This document shows positions 12,649 through 18,847 of a stretch of 20,013 nt of DNA, piece after piece. The notes beneath the pieces are model-generated. The model saw nothing but the letters and a program-made list of their open reading frames with translations. It searched no databases and had not been told where the DNA came from. The position numbers and the translations under genes were made by a program. Each line of letters begins with the position of its first letter. Positions within the stretch are counted from its first letter, which is position 1. This DNA comes from a virus: positions 1 through 20,013 of the IMG/VR virus record IMGVR_UViG_3300024520_000613; one strand, 5' to 3'.

Positions 12649-13571
12649 GCTATCAGGACGTGGTTGTGGACGGTGTACTAGTCAGGGGGCAGCGGGAGTG
12701 CGCTAGTCGGTGGGCGGCGATCAGTAAGGTGCTGGCGAAGTACGACCGGCGATTTACGGTGCTCGACCTGGGTGCCAGTGAGGGGTACTTCTCGCTGCGT
12801 GCCGCGTCGGAGTTCGACTGTGTGGCGGTGATGATCGAAGGCGGTAAGCAGCTACTATCACTGTGCAGTGAGAACGTAGGACTCGACACCATACTGCTCC
12901 AGCGCCGGGTGAGCATTCGCGATCTGGAGCAGCTCGCTACCTGTGAGCACTTCGACGTCGTACTGGCACTCAACGTCCTGCATCATTTCGTCGAGCCCGA
13001 GCGGGTCGTGCGTGCGGTCATGTCGCTCGGTGACCACACCATCATCGAGACGCCAGCACCTGACGACAGCGGTGCGTGCGGACAAGCTGTCATACCAGAG
13101 CTACACAAGCTACTAGCCGACCGAGGCGGGGACCTGATCGCTACTACTCGGTCACATGTCAGTGACACCTACCGTCCCATGTGGCTGTTCGACACTCCCA
13201 AGCGGACGATCACCCGAGCCTACATCGACGTCCCGCCACGCGCTCCACTCGGGCCTGTGCGTATCGAGTCCACCTACGACTACAAACAGATCACGTTCGA
13301 CCGCAAGTCCGAGACTAGACCCTGGCTCCACGGCATCAACCTGCGCACCTACCAGATGCTGGGTGGGGCCTACCCGTTACCTGGTGACGTAGCCGACCAA
13401 CTGGAGGCTGTCACCCTCAACGCCGATATACCCCACGGCGACATCCAACCGTGGAACTTCATCATGGACGGCGGCGACCTGTGGCTGATAGACGGCGGTG
13501 ACGATCGCGCCATCTACGACGACGTCAAGGGGCTGGCGGCTACCGTACTGTCGGTCAGGAGCATGGAGTGA
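12645..13571 (+). CDS. Class I SAM methyltransferase with a kinase-like C-terminal segment
   Basis: This is a 308-residue protein from a GTG with GGAGG at 12632-12636; it overlaps the previous stop (GTGA). Residues ~20-180 are a class I methyltransferase: motif I VLDLGASEGYFSLRA (39-53), an acidic strand end MIEGG (63-67) that would hold the SAM ribose, and FDVVLALNVLHHF (103-115, motif IV). Residues ~225-300 hold a kinase-type catalytic loop: HGDIQPWNFIM with Asp266 and Asn271, then LWLIDGG with Asp283 as the metal-binding DFG-like aspartate. This is the spacing of aminoglycoside- and lipopolysaccharide-type kinases. No full N-lobe is evident, so the kinase part is either reduced or uses the middle region (~185-260). 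The substrate is unknown; a sugar is likely from context. Confidence 0.72.
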   Translation: MSYQDVVVDGVLVRGQRECASRWAAISKVLAKYDRRFTVLDLGASEGYFSLRAASEFDCVAVMIEGGKQLLSLCSENVGLDTILLQRRVSIRDLEQLATCEHFDVVLALNVLHHFVEPERVVRAVMSLGDHTIIETPAPDDSGACGQAVIPELHKLLADRGGDLIATTRSHVSDTYRPMWLFDTPKRTITRAYIDVPPRAPLGPVRIESTYDYKQITFDRKSETRPWLHGINLRTYQMLGGAYPLPGDVADQLEAVTLNADIPHGDIQPWNFIMDGGDLWLIDGGDDRAIYDDVKGLAATVLSVRSME

Positions 13572-14425
13572 GAGTTTACGTCCAGCCCGAGCCCGAGGAC
13601 CTGTCACGCGCCATGTACCGGGTGGCCAACGCACTGACGGTCCACGCACCGGCTCGCATCGAGATCGTGGACGACCTGGCCGACGCCGACCTCCAGGTAC
13701 TCCACACCATCGGGCTGGGTGCCTGGCGGTGGATAGAGGCCCCCAGGTACGCGATGATTCAGTACTGCCTGACCAGCGCCCCGCCGACCCCAGATAGCCC
13801 GCGTACCTTTGACGGCTTGTGGGCCGACGCTGAGCTGGTGTGGAGCTACTACCCGATCGAGCACAGGCTCAACGGAACGCCGTTCTACCACGCGCCACTC
13901 GGGATTGATCACGAGTTCACCAAGTCCGCACTACCCACAAACCGCACGGTGGACGTGGTGACGTCTGGGTACGTGTCGAGCGCTCACGGTGAAGCGATCG
14001 AGGAGGTAGCTATCGCGGCTGGTCAGCTTGACAAGACGGTCGTACACGTCGGTCCGCCGTCAGTCGTCTACCCCAGCCCGCCGGGGTGGAACTCGGTATC
14101 AGGCATCAAGGACCCGGTATTGGCCGCGCTCTACCGACGCGCAAAGTGGGTGTCGGGTCTACGGCACACGGAGGGTTTCGAGCTACCGTGCGTCGAGGGG
14201 CTGGCGTGTGGGGCGAGACCTATAGTGTTCGACCGGCCCGACATGCGGCAGTGGTACGACGGTCTCGCTGTGTTCGTGCCCGAGTGTCACGGCGACGCGC
14301 TGGTAGACGAGCTGGTCAAGGTGCTGTCGACTACCCCCGACCCGGTGACCGATAACGAAAGGTCTAGGGTGCTGGATGTATTCGACTGGTCGAAAATAGC
14401 GGCCGGGTTTTGGGAGTGTGTATGA
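13568..14425 (+). CDS. GT-B type glycosyltransferase (family 4-like)
   Basis: This is a 285-residue protein from a GTG overlapping the previous TGA. The C-terminal nucleotide-sugar-binding half is clear: VDVVTSGYVSSAHGEAIEEV starts it, then RAKWVSGLRHTEGFELPCVEGLACGARPIVFDRPDMRQWYDGLAVFV carries the EX7E motif (Glu202 and Glu210) and the following G-x-R-P-I-V strand of GT4-like enzymes. The N-terminal half is short for a GT-B enzyme (~110 residues), with beta/alpha elements such as DADLQVLHTIGLGAWRWI. Such enzymes transfer a sugar from a nucleotide-sugar to an acceptor. The neighbours on both sides are methyltransferases, coupled by 4-base overlaps, so it probably acts on the same glycan. Donor and acceptor cannot be read from the sequence. 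Confidence 0.8.
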   Translation: MRVYVQPEPEDLSRAMYRVANALTVHAPARIEIVDDLADADLQVLHTIGLGAWRWIEAPRYAMIQYCLTSAPPTPDSPRTFDGLWADAELVWSYYPIEHRLNGTPFYHAPLGIDHEFTKSALPTNRTVDVVTSGYVSSAHGEAIEEVAIAAGQLDKTVVHVGPPSVVYPSPPGWNSVSGIKDPVLAALYRRAKWVSGLRHTEGFELPCVEGLACGARPIVFDRPDMRQWYDGLAVFVPECHGDALVDELVKVLSTTPDPVTDNERSRVLDVFDWSKIAAGFWECV

Positions 14426-15276
14426 GCCTTGTCAAATACATGTCCCGCTACACCACCGACTACCTGGTGCTGGGGTCAGCCGAGGAGTTTGAGCGAGACA
14501 TCAGGGGTCTGGTCGGTGTCGAGGACGCCGAGGTGGAAGGGTACGACGACACACTAGCCCAACGCGATCAGTCGGTGAAATTCTACTGGGGGCATAACCA
14601 CGACTTCGGCACTTTCAAGATGGCGGGCATGATGGGTGACAGACATCTTACTATCGTCGGCGACTTCGTTGATCGCGGTGCTGAGTTCAAGGGCAAAAAG
14701 GTACTAGACGTCGGGTGCTGGACCGGTGGCACATCGCTGCTGTTAGCTGGCATGGGTGCCACGGTGATCGCCATCGAGGAGGTGCGCAAGTACGCCGATT
14801 GTATTCGGTTCTTGGTCGACTCGTTCGGGGCCGGTGGCCGTATAGGGGTGCAGCATTGCTCTCTCTACGACGCAGGCTCTGGGTATGCAGTCACCCACGA
14901 CGGTACCTACGACTGCGTGCTGCTGTCCGGTGTGCTCTACCACGTCAGCGACCCCGTGCTCGCTCTGCGCATCTGCTACAACCGGCTAGGTAGTGGCGGT
15001 CAGCTACTCGTCGAGAGCGCGGGCATGGTGGGCGACGAGTCGGTGTGTCGGTACTCAGGACCTACCCAGGCGTTCGGTGGCACCATCGAGGACCGCAGCC
15101 GCGCCGGGTGGAATTGGTTTACACCGACGGCAAAGGTGCTCAAGCAGATGCTGCACGATGTCGGGTTTGCTGAGGTCGGTATCGAGTGGCACCGACACCG
15201 GCTGTACGCTATAGCAACCAAGCACGGTCACGTGGACATGCTGCGGGCCGGGCTGTCAAACAGGAAGGTAGGATGA
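14422..15276 (+). CDS. Class I methyltransferase, DUF1698/CmoB-like
   Basis: This is a 284-residue protein; the ATG at 14422 overlaps the previous stop (ATGA). The central Rossmann domain holds motif I VLDVGCWTGGTSLLLAGMGATVIAIEE (94-120) and YDCVLLSGVLYHVSDPVLAL (163-182). Two features recall DUF1698, the family of CmoB: the lead-in element WGHNHDFGTFKMAG... (56-69) and the late SRAGWNWFTPTAKVLKQMLHDVGF (226-249), in which the NWFTPT block is typical. CmoB itself makes a carboxymethoxyuridine in tRNA using carboxy-SAM, but many relatives are sugar or polyketide methyltransferases. The surroundings of glycosyltransferases favour a sugar substrate over tRNA. Function is inferred at family level. 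Confidence 0.78.
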   Translation: MSLVKYMSRYTTDYLVLGSAEEFERDIRGLVGVEDAEVEGYDDTLAQRDQSVKFYWGHNHDFGTFKMAGMMGDRHLTIVGDFVDRGAEFKGKKVLDVGCWTGGTSLLLAGMGATVIAIEEVRKYADCIRFLVDSFGAGGRIGVQHCSLYDAGSGYAVTHDGTYDCVLLSGVLYHVSDPVLALRICYNRLGSGGQLLVESAGMVGDESVCRYSGPTQAFGGTIEDRSRAGWNWFTPTAKVLKQMLHDVGFAEVGIEWHRHRLYAIATKHGHVDMLRAGLSNRKVG

Positions 15277-15277
15277 A

Positions 15278-15544
15278 ATGAGGATGACAGAGGTGGAGTG
15301 TAAGCAGAAAGTGATCATCGTGAGCAACCCAGACGAAGCGATGGCACTGATCGTCGAGGACGGCAAAGTGGTCAAGGCAACGTGTGCTGACTACATTGGA
15401 ATGGATGAGCTGAGCGCGAGGTGTGCTGCCACCTCGGTGATGCGGTATGTGATCGGGACCGAGCCGCACCCAGAGACAGGTCAATCGGACGGGTACCCGC
15501 AGTCTATCGGAGTCAGGCCGACCGGCCTGGGGGTGGTAGCGTGA
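15278..15544 (+). CDS. Hypothetical protein between methyltransferase and glycosyltransferase
   Basis: This is an 88-residue protein starting one base after the previous stop, with GGTAGG-type pairing just upstream; a second ATG at 15284 is in frame. It opens with a beta-type half (ECKQKVIIVSNPDEAMALIVEDGKVVKATC) followed by a helix (MDELSARCAATSVMRYVIG) and a proline/glycine-rich tail. Four cysteines or fewer, no membrane segment, no catalytic motif that I recognise. It is coupled to the glycosyltransferase behind it (GTGA) and may be an accessory of the modification cassette. Confidence 0.6.
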   Translation: MRMTEVECKQKVIIVSNPDEAMALIVEDGKVVKATCADYIGMDELSARCAATSVMRYVIGTEPHPETGQSDGYPQSIGVRPTGLGVVA

Positions 15545-16773
15545 GGATCCTTTTTGTCGGCGATGCTGTTTGCTCGTCGGGGTTCGCTCGCTGCACCCAC
15601 GCAGCTTGTGACGAACTCCACGCGGCAGGTCACGAGGTCCACGTACTAGGCATCAACTACTACGGCGACCCACACACATACCCGTACCCGATCTGGCCGT
15701 GCTTCCAGCCGCTGGACAGCGGCCGTGACCCGTTCGGTAGTACCCGCCTGCCAACGATGGTGAGAAAGCTACAGCCCGACGTGGTGGTGTTGCTCAACGA
15801 TCCGTGGAACGTACCCGCGTACATGAAGGCGCTAGACGCTGACGGCGAGGAGTTCGCGCTGACCGGCAAGGCAGGACAAGCGGACAGAAACATGCCACCG
15901 GTCATCGGCTGGCTGGCGGTCGACGCAAAAAACCAGCGCGGTGATGGTCTCAACGATCTAGCCCACGTCGTCGTGTGGACCCAGTTTGCCGCCGACGAGC
16001 TACAGGCAGGCGGCTACGAGGGCGGGTGCTCGGTAGTACATCTAGGTGTCGACCACACCGTCTATGCGCCCGCCGAGGACAAGGCCGAGTGCCGCAGACG
16101 CACGTGTCCGCCCGACATGCCCGAGGACGCGTTTCTGGTCGGTGTCGTTGGTCGCAACCAACCGCGCAAACGACTCGACCTGACCCTGGAGTACTTCGCC
16201 GACTGGGTCAACCGGTTCGACGTCGACAATGCCCAGCTCTATCTCCACGTCGCGCCGACCGGCGACAAGGGCGTAGACATCGGCAGCCTGGTCAGGTACC
16301 ACGGGCTCAAAAACAAAGTGATCGTGGCGACTCCCCACATCTCTGCTGGCGTATCGAACGAGCACATGGCAATGGCCTACAACGCGTTTGACGTCTACCT
16401 GTCGACGTCTCAGGGCGAGGGGTGGGGGCTACCTGCCCTGGAGGCGATGGCGTGCGGTGTGCCGTGCGTGGTGCCTGACTGGTCCGGTCTCGGTGACTGG
16501 GTAGGCGACGCGGCGGTCAAGGTATCCTGCACATCTACGGCTCTCAGTGCTCCTCTCAATGGTTTGGCGTATACTGTTGGCGGCGTTCCAGATCGTTCCG
16601 GTACGATGTGGGCACTTCAAAACCTGTACCGGAGCAGCGATATGCGAGCGACCTACCGCGAGCGCGGACTCAACCTAGCCTCACAGCACTCGTGGTCCCA
16701 GGCAGGCAAGCAGTTCAGACAGGTAGTCGAGTCGGTCGTCACTGTCGACGCCGTAGGAGGAAAAACAGCGTGA
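15541..16773 (+). CDS. Glycosyltransferase family 4-like protein
   Basis: This is a 410-residue full-length GT-B enzyme. I chose the GTG at 15541 because it overlaps the previous TGA (GTGA) and directly precedes the first strand, RILFVGDAVCSSGFARCTHAACDEL. The N-terminal domain (~1-170) ends in VVHLGVDHTVYAP. The C-terminal domain begins with GVVGRNQPRKRLDLTLEYFA, whose Arg205 and Lys210 are at the usual donor-phosphate positions. It then shows YNAFDVYLSTSQGEGWGLPALEAMACGVPCVVPDWSGLGDWVGD, with EX7E at Glu293 and Glu301. These are firm GT4 features. Around 16525-16610 the codons become richer in T-ending types than elsewhere, a small local shift. The gene is followed by the gp10-like tail gene, again with a GTGA overlap. 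Confidence 0.9.
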   Translation: MRILFVGDAVCSSGFARCTHAACDELHAAGHEVHVLGINYYGDPHTYPYPIWPCFQPLDSGRDPFGSTRLPTMVRKLQPDVVVLLNDPWNVPAYMKALDADGEEFALTGKAGQADRNMPPVIGWLAVDAKNQRGDGLNDLAHVVVWTQFAADELQAGGYEGGCSVVHLGVDHTVYAPAEDKAECRRRTCPPDMPEDAFLVGVVGRNQPRKRLDLTLEYFADWVNRFDVDNAQLYLHVAPTGDKGVDIGSLVRYHGLKNKVIVATPHISAGVSNEHMAMAYNAFDVYLSTSQGEGWGLPALEAMACGVPCVVPDWSGLGDWVGDAAVKVSCTSTALSAPLNGLAYTVGGVPDRSGTMWALQNLYRSSDMRATYRERGLNLASQHSWSQAGKQFRQVVESVVTVDAVGGKTA

Positions 16774-17180
16774 CGTTTGTGCTGAAAGGGGTAGACGCGA
16801 TGAGGCGCAGGATTCTGCAACTCGCCCGTCAATTCCCTGGTCAGGTCGACCGAGCACTGGGCAACGAGGGCGAGCTGGTAATGACCCGGTCGAAGCGAGA
16901 CCACGTGCCCGTCGACCTCGCCGCGCTTATGAACTCCGGTCACGTCGACCCGCCCAAGCGACGCGGCAAGGACGTCGAGGTCAGGCTGTCGTACGGCGGA
17001 CCAGCAGCCCCCTATGCCGAGGCGGTACATGAGCATCCGTCGTCGCACTCACCGCCGAGCTGGCAGGGTGTGGTCGTAGTGTTTCATCCTAGTGACCGAG
17101 GACCCAAGTATCTACAGCAGCCGCTGATGGACGCCGTCGCCGGTATGGACAATCGAATCGCCATGGAGCTGAGGTTGTAA
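16770..17180 (+). CDS. HK97 gp10-like head-tail/tail completion protein
   Basis: This is a 136-residue protein from a GTG that overlaps the previous TGA (GTGA), with AGGAGG at 16755-16760. The layout follows the HK97 gp10 family: an N-terminal helix (MTFVLKGVDAMRRRILQLARQFPGQVDRALGNEGELVMTRSKRDHVPVD), the element ALMNSGHV, a strand pair ending GPAAPYAEAVHEHPS (the family's PYA-x-x-VHE signature), and a C-terminal GPKYLQQPLMDAVAGM (K-x-L-x-x-P). Members act at the head-tail interface or in tail completion of siphoviruses. It restores the expected gene order after the modification cassette: gp10-like, terminator, tube. Confidence 0.85.
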   Translation: MTFVLKGVDAMRRRILQLARQFPGQVDRALGNEGELVMTRSKRDHVPVDLAALMNSGHVDPPKRRGKDVEVRLSYGGPAAPYAEAVHEHPSSHSPPSWQGVVVVFHPSDRGPKYLQQPLMDAVAGMDNRIAMELRL

Positions 17181-17588
17181 ATGTCGACTCGCTACCTGGA
17201 GATACTCGCACTCCAGCGGCCGTTTCCATTCAACACGGACGCCAACAACAGGATCATGTTCTCGGTCAATTTCGAGGCGCTGGCCGCAGCTCCGTCCGAC
17301 GACTGGGAGCAGGAGTTGGTCAAGCTACTGACCACGGCCGGACTTGCTACCTTCGGCACCGACACGTTCATCGGTCCAGGTAGCGACCCGCCGTCTGGAG
17401 CAGGCCCGTACATCACCATCATAGACACTGGGGGACGAGCCCCCGACGAGACACACAACGGCTCGATCTATGAGCGACTCTCCGCTCAGATCGTCATCCG
17501 AGCCGTCGACTATCAAGTGGCCCGTACGCGAGCCCTCGCCGTGTGGAGAGAATTGCACGGCCAAAGGAATGTCACAGTGGCCGCATAA
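17181..17588 (+). CDS. Tail terminator protein
   Basis: This is a 135-residue protein whose ATG directly follows the TAA of the gp10-like gene. The N-terminal helix DDWEQELVKLLTTAGLATFGTDTFIG is followed by beta-strands with the characteristic block GPYITIIDTGGRAPDETHNGSIYERLSAQIVIRAVDYQVARTRALAVWRELHG. The G-P-Y-I-x-I-x-x-T-G-G element and the strand-helix end VIRA...A-x-A-x-x-x-W are shared by terminator proteins of siphoviruses. They cap the tail tube and bind the head connector. A later in-frame ATG near 17256 is possible but has only a weak site. Position before the tube gene supports the call. Confidence 0.8.
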   Translation: MSTRYLEILALQRPFPFNTDANNRIMFSVNFEALAAAPSDDWEQELVKLLTTAGLATFGTDTFIGPGSDPPSGAGPYITIIDTGGRAPDETHNGSIYERLSAQIVIRAVDYQVARTRALAVWRELHGQRNVTVAA

Positions 17589-17606
17589 CCGTCAGGAGGT
17601 AACACA

Positions 17607-18074
17607 ATGACACAAGCTGTAGCCGGTCATGGCGCAACGATCGCCATGGAGCAGGACCCCACCGGGTCGCCCGGCGTGTTCACGGTCATCGCGGAGCTGA
17701 ATGGTGACATCACACCGCCAGCTCTCACTCGACCGGAAACTGAGGTAACCCCTCACCAGGACACGATCGACTCGTGGGTGCTGGGTGGGTTGACTAGAGG
17801 GCCCTTCTCGTTCTCGGTCAACTACATTTTCAACACCGCGACGCACGACCACTCGACTGGTCTGCACTACGCAATGATCAACAACGAGACCCGCGGTTTC
17901 CGTTTCCGTGGCCCTGCCGGGTCAGCCGACACGGACGAGTGGATCATGTCTGGTCAGGTGCAGAACATCGAGCAGGTCAACCCGGTCCGTGAAGGTGCGC
18001 GTAGTGCCGCCATCACGGTCAGGCTGTCCGGCGCAATGAAGGTCGACGGCACCGCCTTTGGTGTGTCGAGCTAA
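17607..18074 (+). CDS. Major tail (tube) protein
   Basis: This is a 155-residue protein with AGGAGGT (17594-17600) six bases before the ATG, a strong site as expected for a major virion protein. It is all-beta: GATIAMEQDPTGSPGVFTVIAELNGDITPPALTRPETEVTPHQDTIDSWVLGGLTRGPFSFSVNYIF is typical of tail-tube proteins, with the early ELNGDITPP-x-x-x-R strand, the T-P-H-x-D-T-I-D-x-W element and the G-x-x-R/T-G-P-x-x-F-x-V strand. It ends VNPVREGARSAAITVRLSGAMKVDGT, the usual final strands. Tube proteins stack as hexameric rings around the tape measure. The terminator lies before it and the chaperones after it. Confidence 0.87.
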   Translation: MTQAVAGHGATIAMEQDPTGSPGVFTVIAELNGDITPPALTRPETEVTPHQDTIDSWVLGGLTRGPFSFSVNYIFNTATHDHSTGLHYAMINNETRGFRFRGPAGSADTDEWIMSGQVQNIEQVNPVREGARSAAITVRLSGAMKVDGTAFGVSS

Positions 18075-18098
18075 CCATCAACCAACGAGGTAGACACA

Positions 18099-18461
18099 AT
18101 GACACCCGAAAAGAAGGTAGGCACCACGCAGGCACGTGTACTGACGGCAGCAGACATTTTCAAAGGACCAGAGAACAAGCCACTCCCACTCAAGGACATG
18201 GACGGCATCGTCTACATCAAGCCGCCCTCCGCTGGGTCGGTGCTGGCATTCACGGAACAGAAAGAAGGCAGGGCACGCAACGAGTCACTCCTCAAGCTGA
18301 TCGCCGAGGGTGTCGTCGACGAGAAGGGAGACCCGCTTTTTGACGACAGCGTGGCGGTCGAGGATCTCAAGAAGATGTCCATAAGCGTGTTCAACGAACT
18401 CGCTACCGCCGTCAGCTCACTGGCAGAGGAAGGTGTAGAGGAGACAGAGGGAAACGGATAA
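18099..18461 (+). CDS. Tail assembly chaperone, G-like (upstream product)
   Basis: This is a 120-residue acidic protein (MTPEKKVGTTQARVLTAADIF..., then LPLKDMDGIVYIKPPSAGSVLAFTEQKEG, ESLLKLIAEGVVDEKGDPLFDD...VEDLKKMSISVFNELATAVSSL). The central strand and the helical second half follow the gpG-type chaperones that bind the tape measure protein before the tube forms around it. In most ribosomes, translation stops at the TAA at 18459. At the frameshift signal (18449-18455) a fraction slips back one base and makes the longer GT-type fusion. It sits between tube and tape measure genes, as always for this pair. There is CGAGGT before the ATG. Confidence 0.85.
   Translation: MTPEKKVGTTQARVLTAADIFKGPENKPLPLKDMDGIVYIKPPSAGSVLAFTEQKEGRARNESLLKLIAEGVVDEKGDPLFDDSVAVEDLKKMSISVFNELATAVSSLAEEGVEETEGNG
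18449..18455 (+). promoter_or_regulatory. -1 ribosomal frameshift slippery heptamer GGGAAAC
   Basis: The heptamer GGGAAAC is read in the zero frame as G GGA AAC, the exact X-XXY-YYZ layout of -1 slippery sites, and it lies two codons before the TAA of the G-like gene. After slipping, the next codon is CGG at 18455 and the frame stays open to TAG at 18845-18847. A stable hairpin begins five bases further on (18461). Lambda and many other phages use the same arrangement for their G/GT chaperones. Confidence 0.9.
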
Positions 18462-18847
18462 AGCGGAGCGACTGGCTCCGCTTCGCATTCAAACTCGCCA
18501 AGGAGCTGGGAATATGGGACGTTCGCGGGATGCTGTCAGCCATGACGTGGCAACAGCTTGTCGAGTGGTCGTGGTACGACCAGCTCGATCCGTTTGGCGA
18601 GATGCGAGCGGACCTACGCATGGGCTCGCTCGCGTCGACGATCGTCAATACAGCCGCCGCTCAGGCAGGCGGTCGTGGTGGGTCGGTACCGTCGGACTTC
18701 ATGCCGAAGTTCGACAAGGTCGCTACTACAACCGGCGCACGTCAGCCCCTCACCGAGACGTCCGACTGGTCGGCGCTAACCGGTCGACTCAAGGACGAGT
18801 TCGCTGCGGTAGAAGTCAGCGACACCAAGGAGTCAGTAGATGGCTAG
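18455..18847 (+). CDS. T-like part of the tail assembly chaperone, translated as a GT fusion
   Basis: This 130-codon frame has no start of its own near its beginning; it continues the G-like protein after a -1 shift, giving a fusion of about 249 residues (join 18099-18455 with 18455-18847). The frame upstream of the first ATG (18530) is clearly coding: RIKRSDWLRFAFKLAKELGIW followed by DVRGMLSAMTWQQLVEWSWYDQLDPFGEMRADLR is the typical T-domain, with its WL-x-F...W-x-x-W aromatic helices and L-x-x-x-M-T-W-x-x-x-x-EW-x-x-Y block. The remainder is a flexible linker-like end. The fusion bridges tape measure and tube proteins in assembly. The ATG of the tape measure gene overlaps its end by eight bases. 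Confidence 0.87.
   Translation, partial: RIKRSDWLRFAFKLAKELGIWDVRGMLSAMTWQQLVEWSWYDQLDPFGEMRADLRMGSLASTIVNTAAAQAGGRGGSVPSDFMPKFDKVATTTGARQPLTETSDWSALTGRLKDEFAAVEVSDTKESVDG
18461..18483 (+). promoter_or_regulatory. Stimulatory RNA hairpin of the frameshift signal
   Basis: AAGCGGAGC (18461-18469) pairs perfectly with GCTCCGCTT (18475-18483) around the five-base loop GACTG. The nine-base-pair, GC-rich stem begins five bases after the slippery heptamer, within the usual distance for a pausing structure. It overlaps the stop codon of the G-like gene by one base. It is not followed by a U-run, so a terminator is unlikely. Confidence 0.82.

Noticed and set aside
16570-16575. TATACT as an internal promoter
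   Set aside because: No -35-like hexamer is found at the expected distance, so I did not list it as a promoter feature.
18461-18483. Rho-independent terminator
   Set aside because: The hairpin is perfect but has no U-run after it, lies within coding sequence and is placed exactly as a frameshift stimulator.
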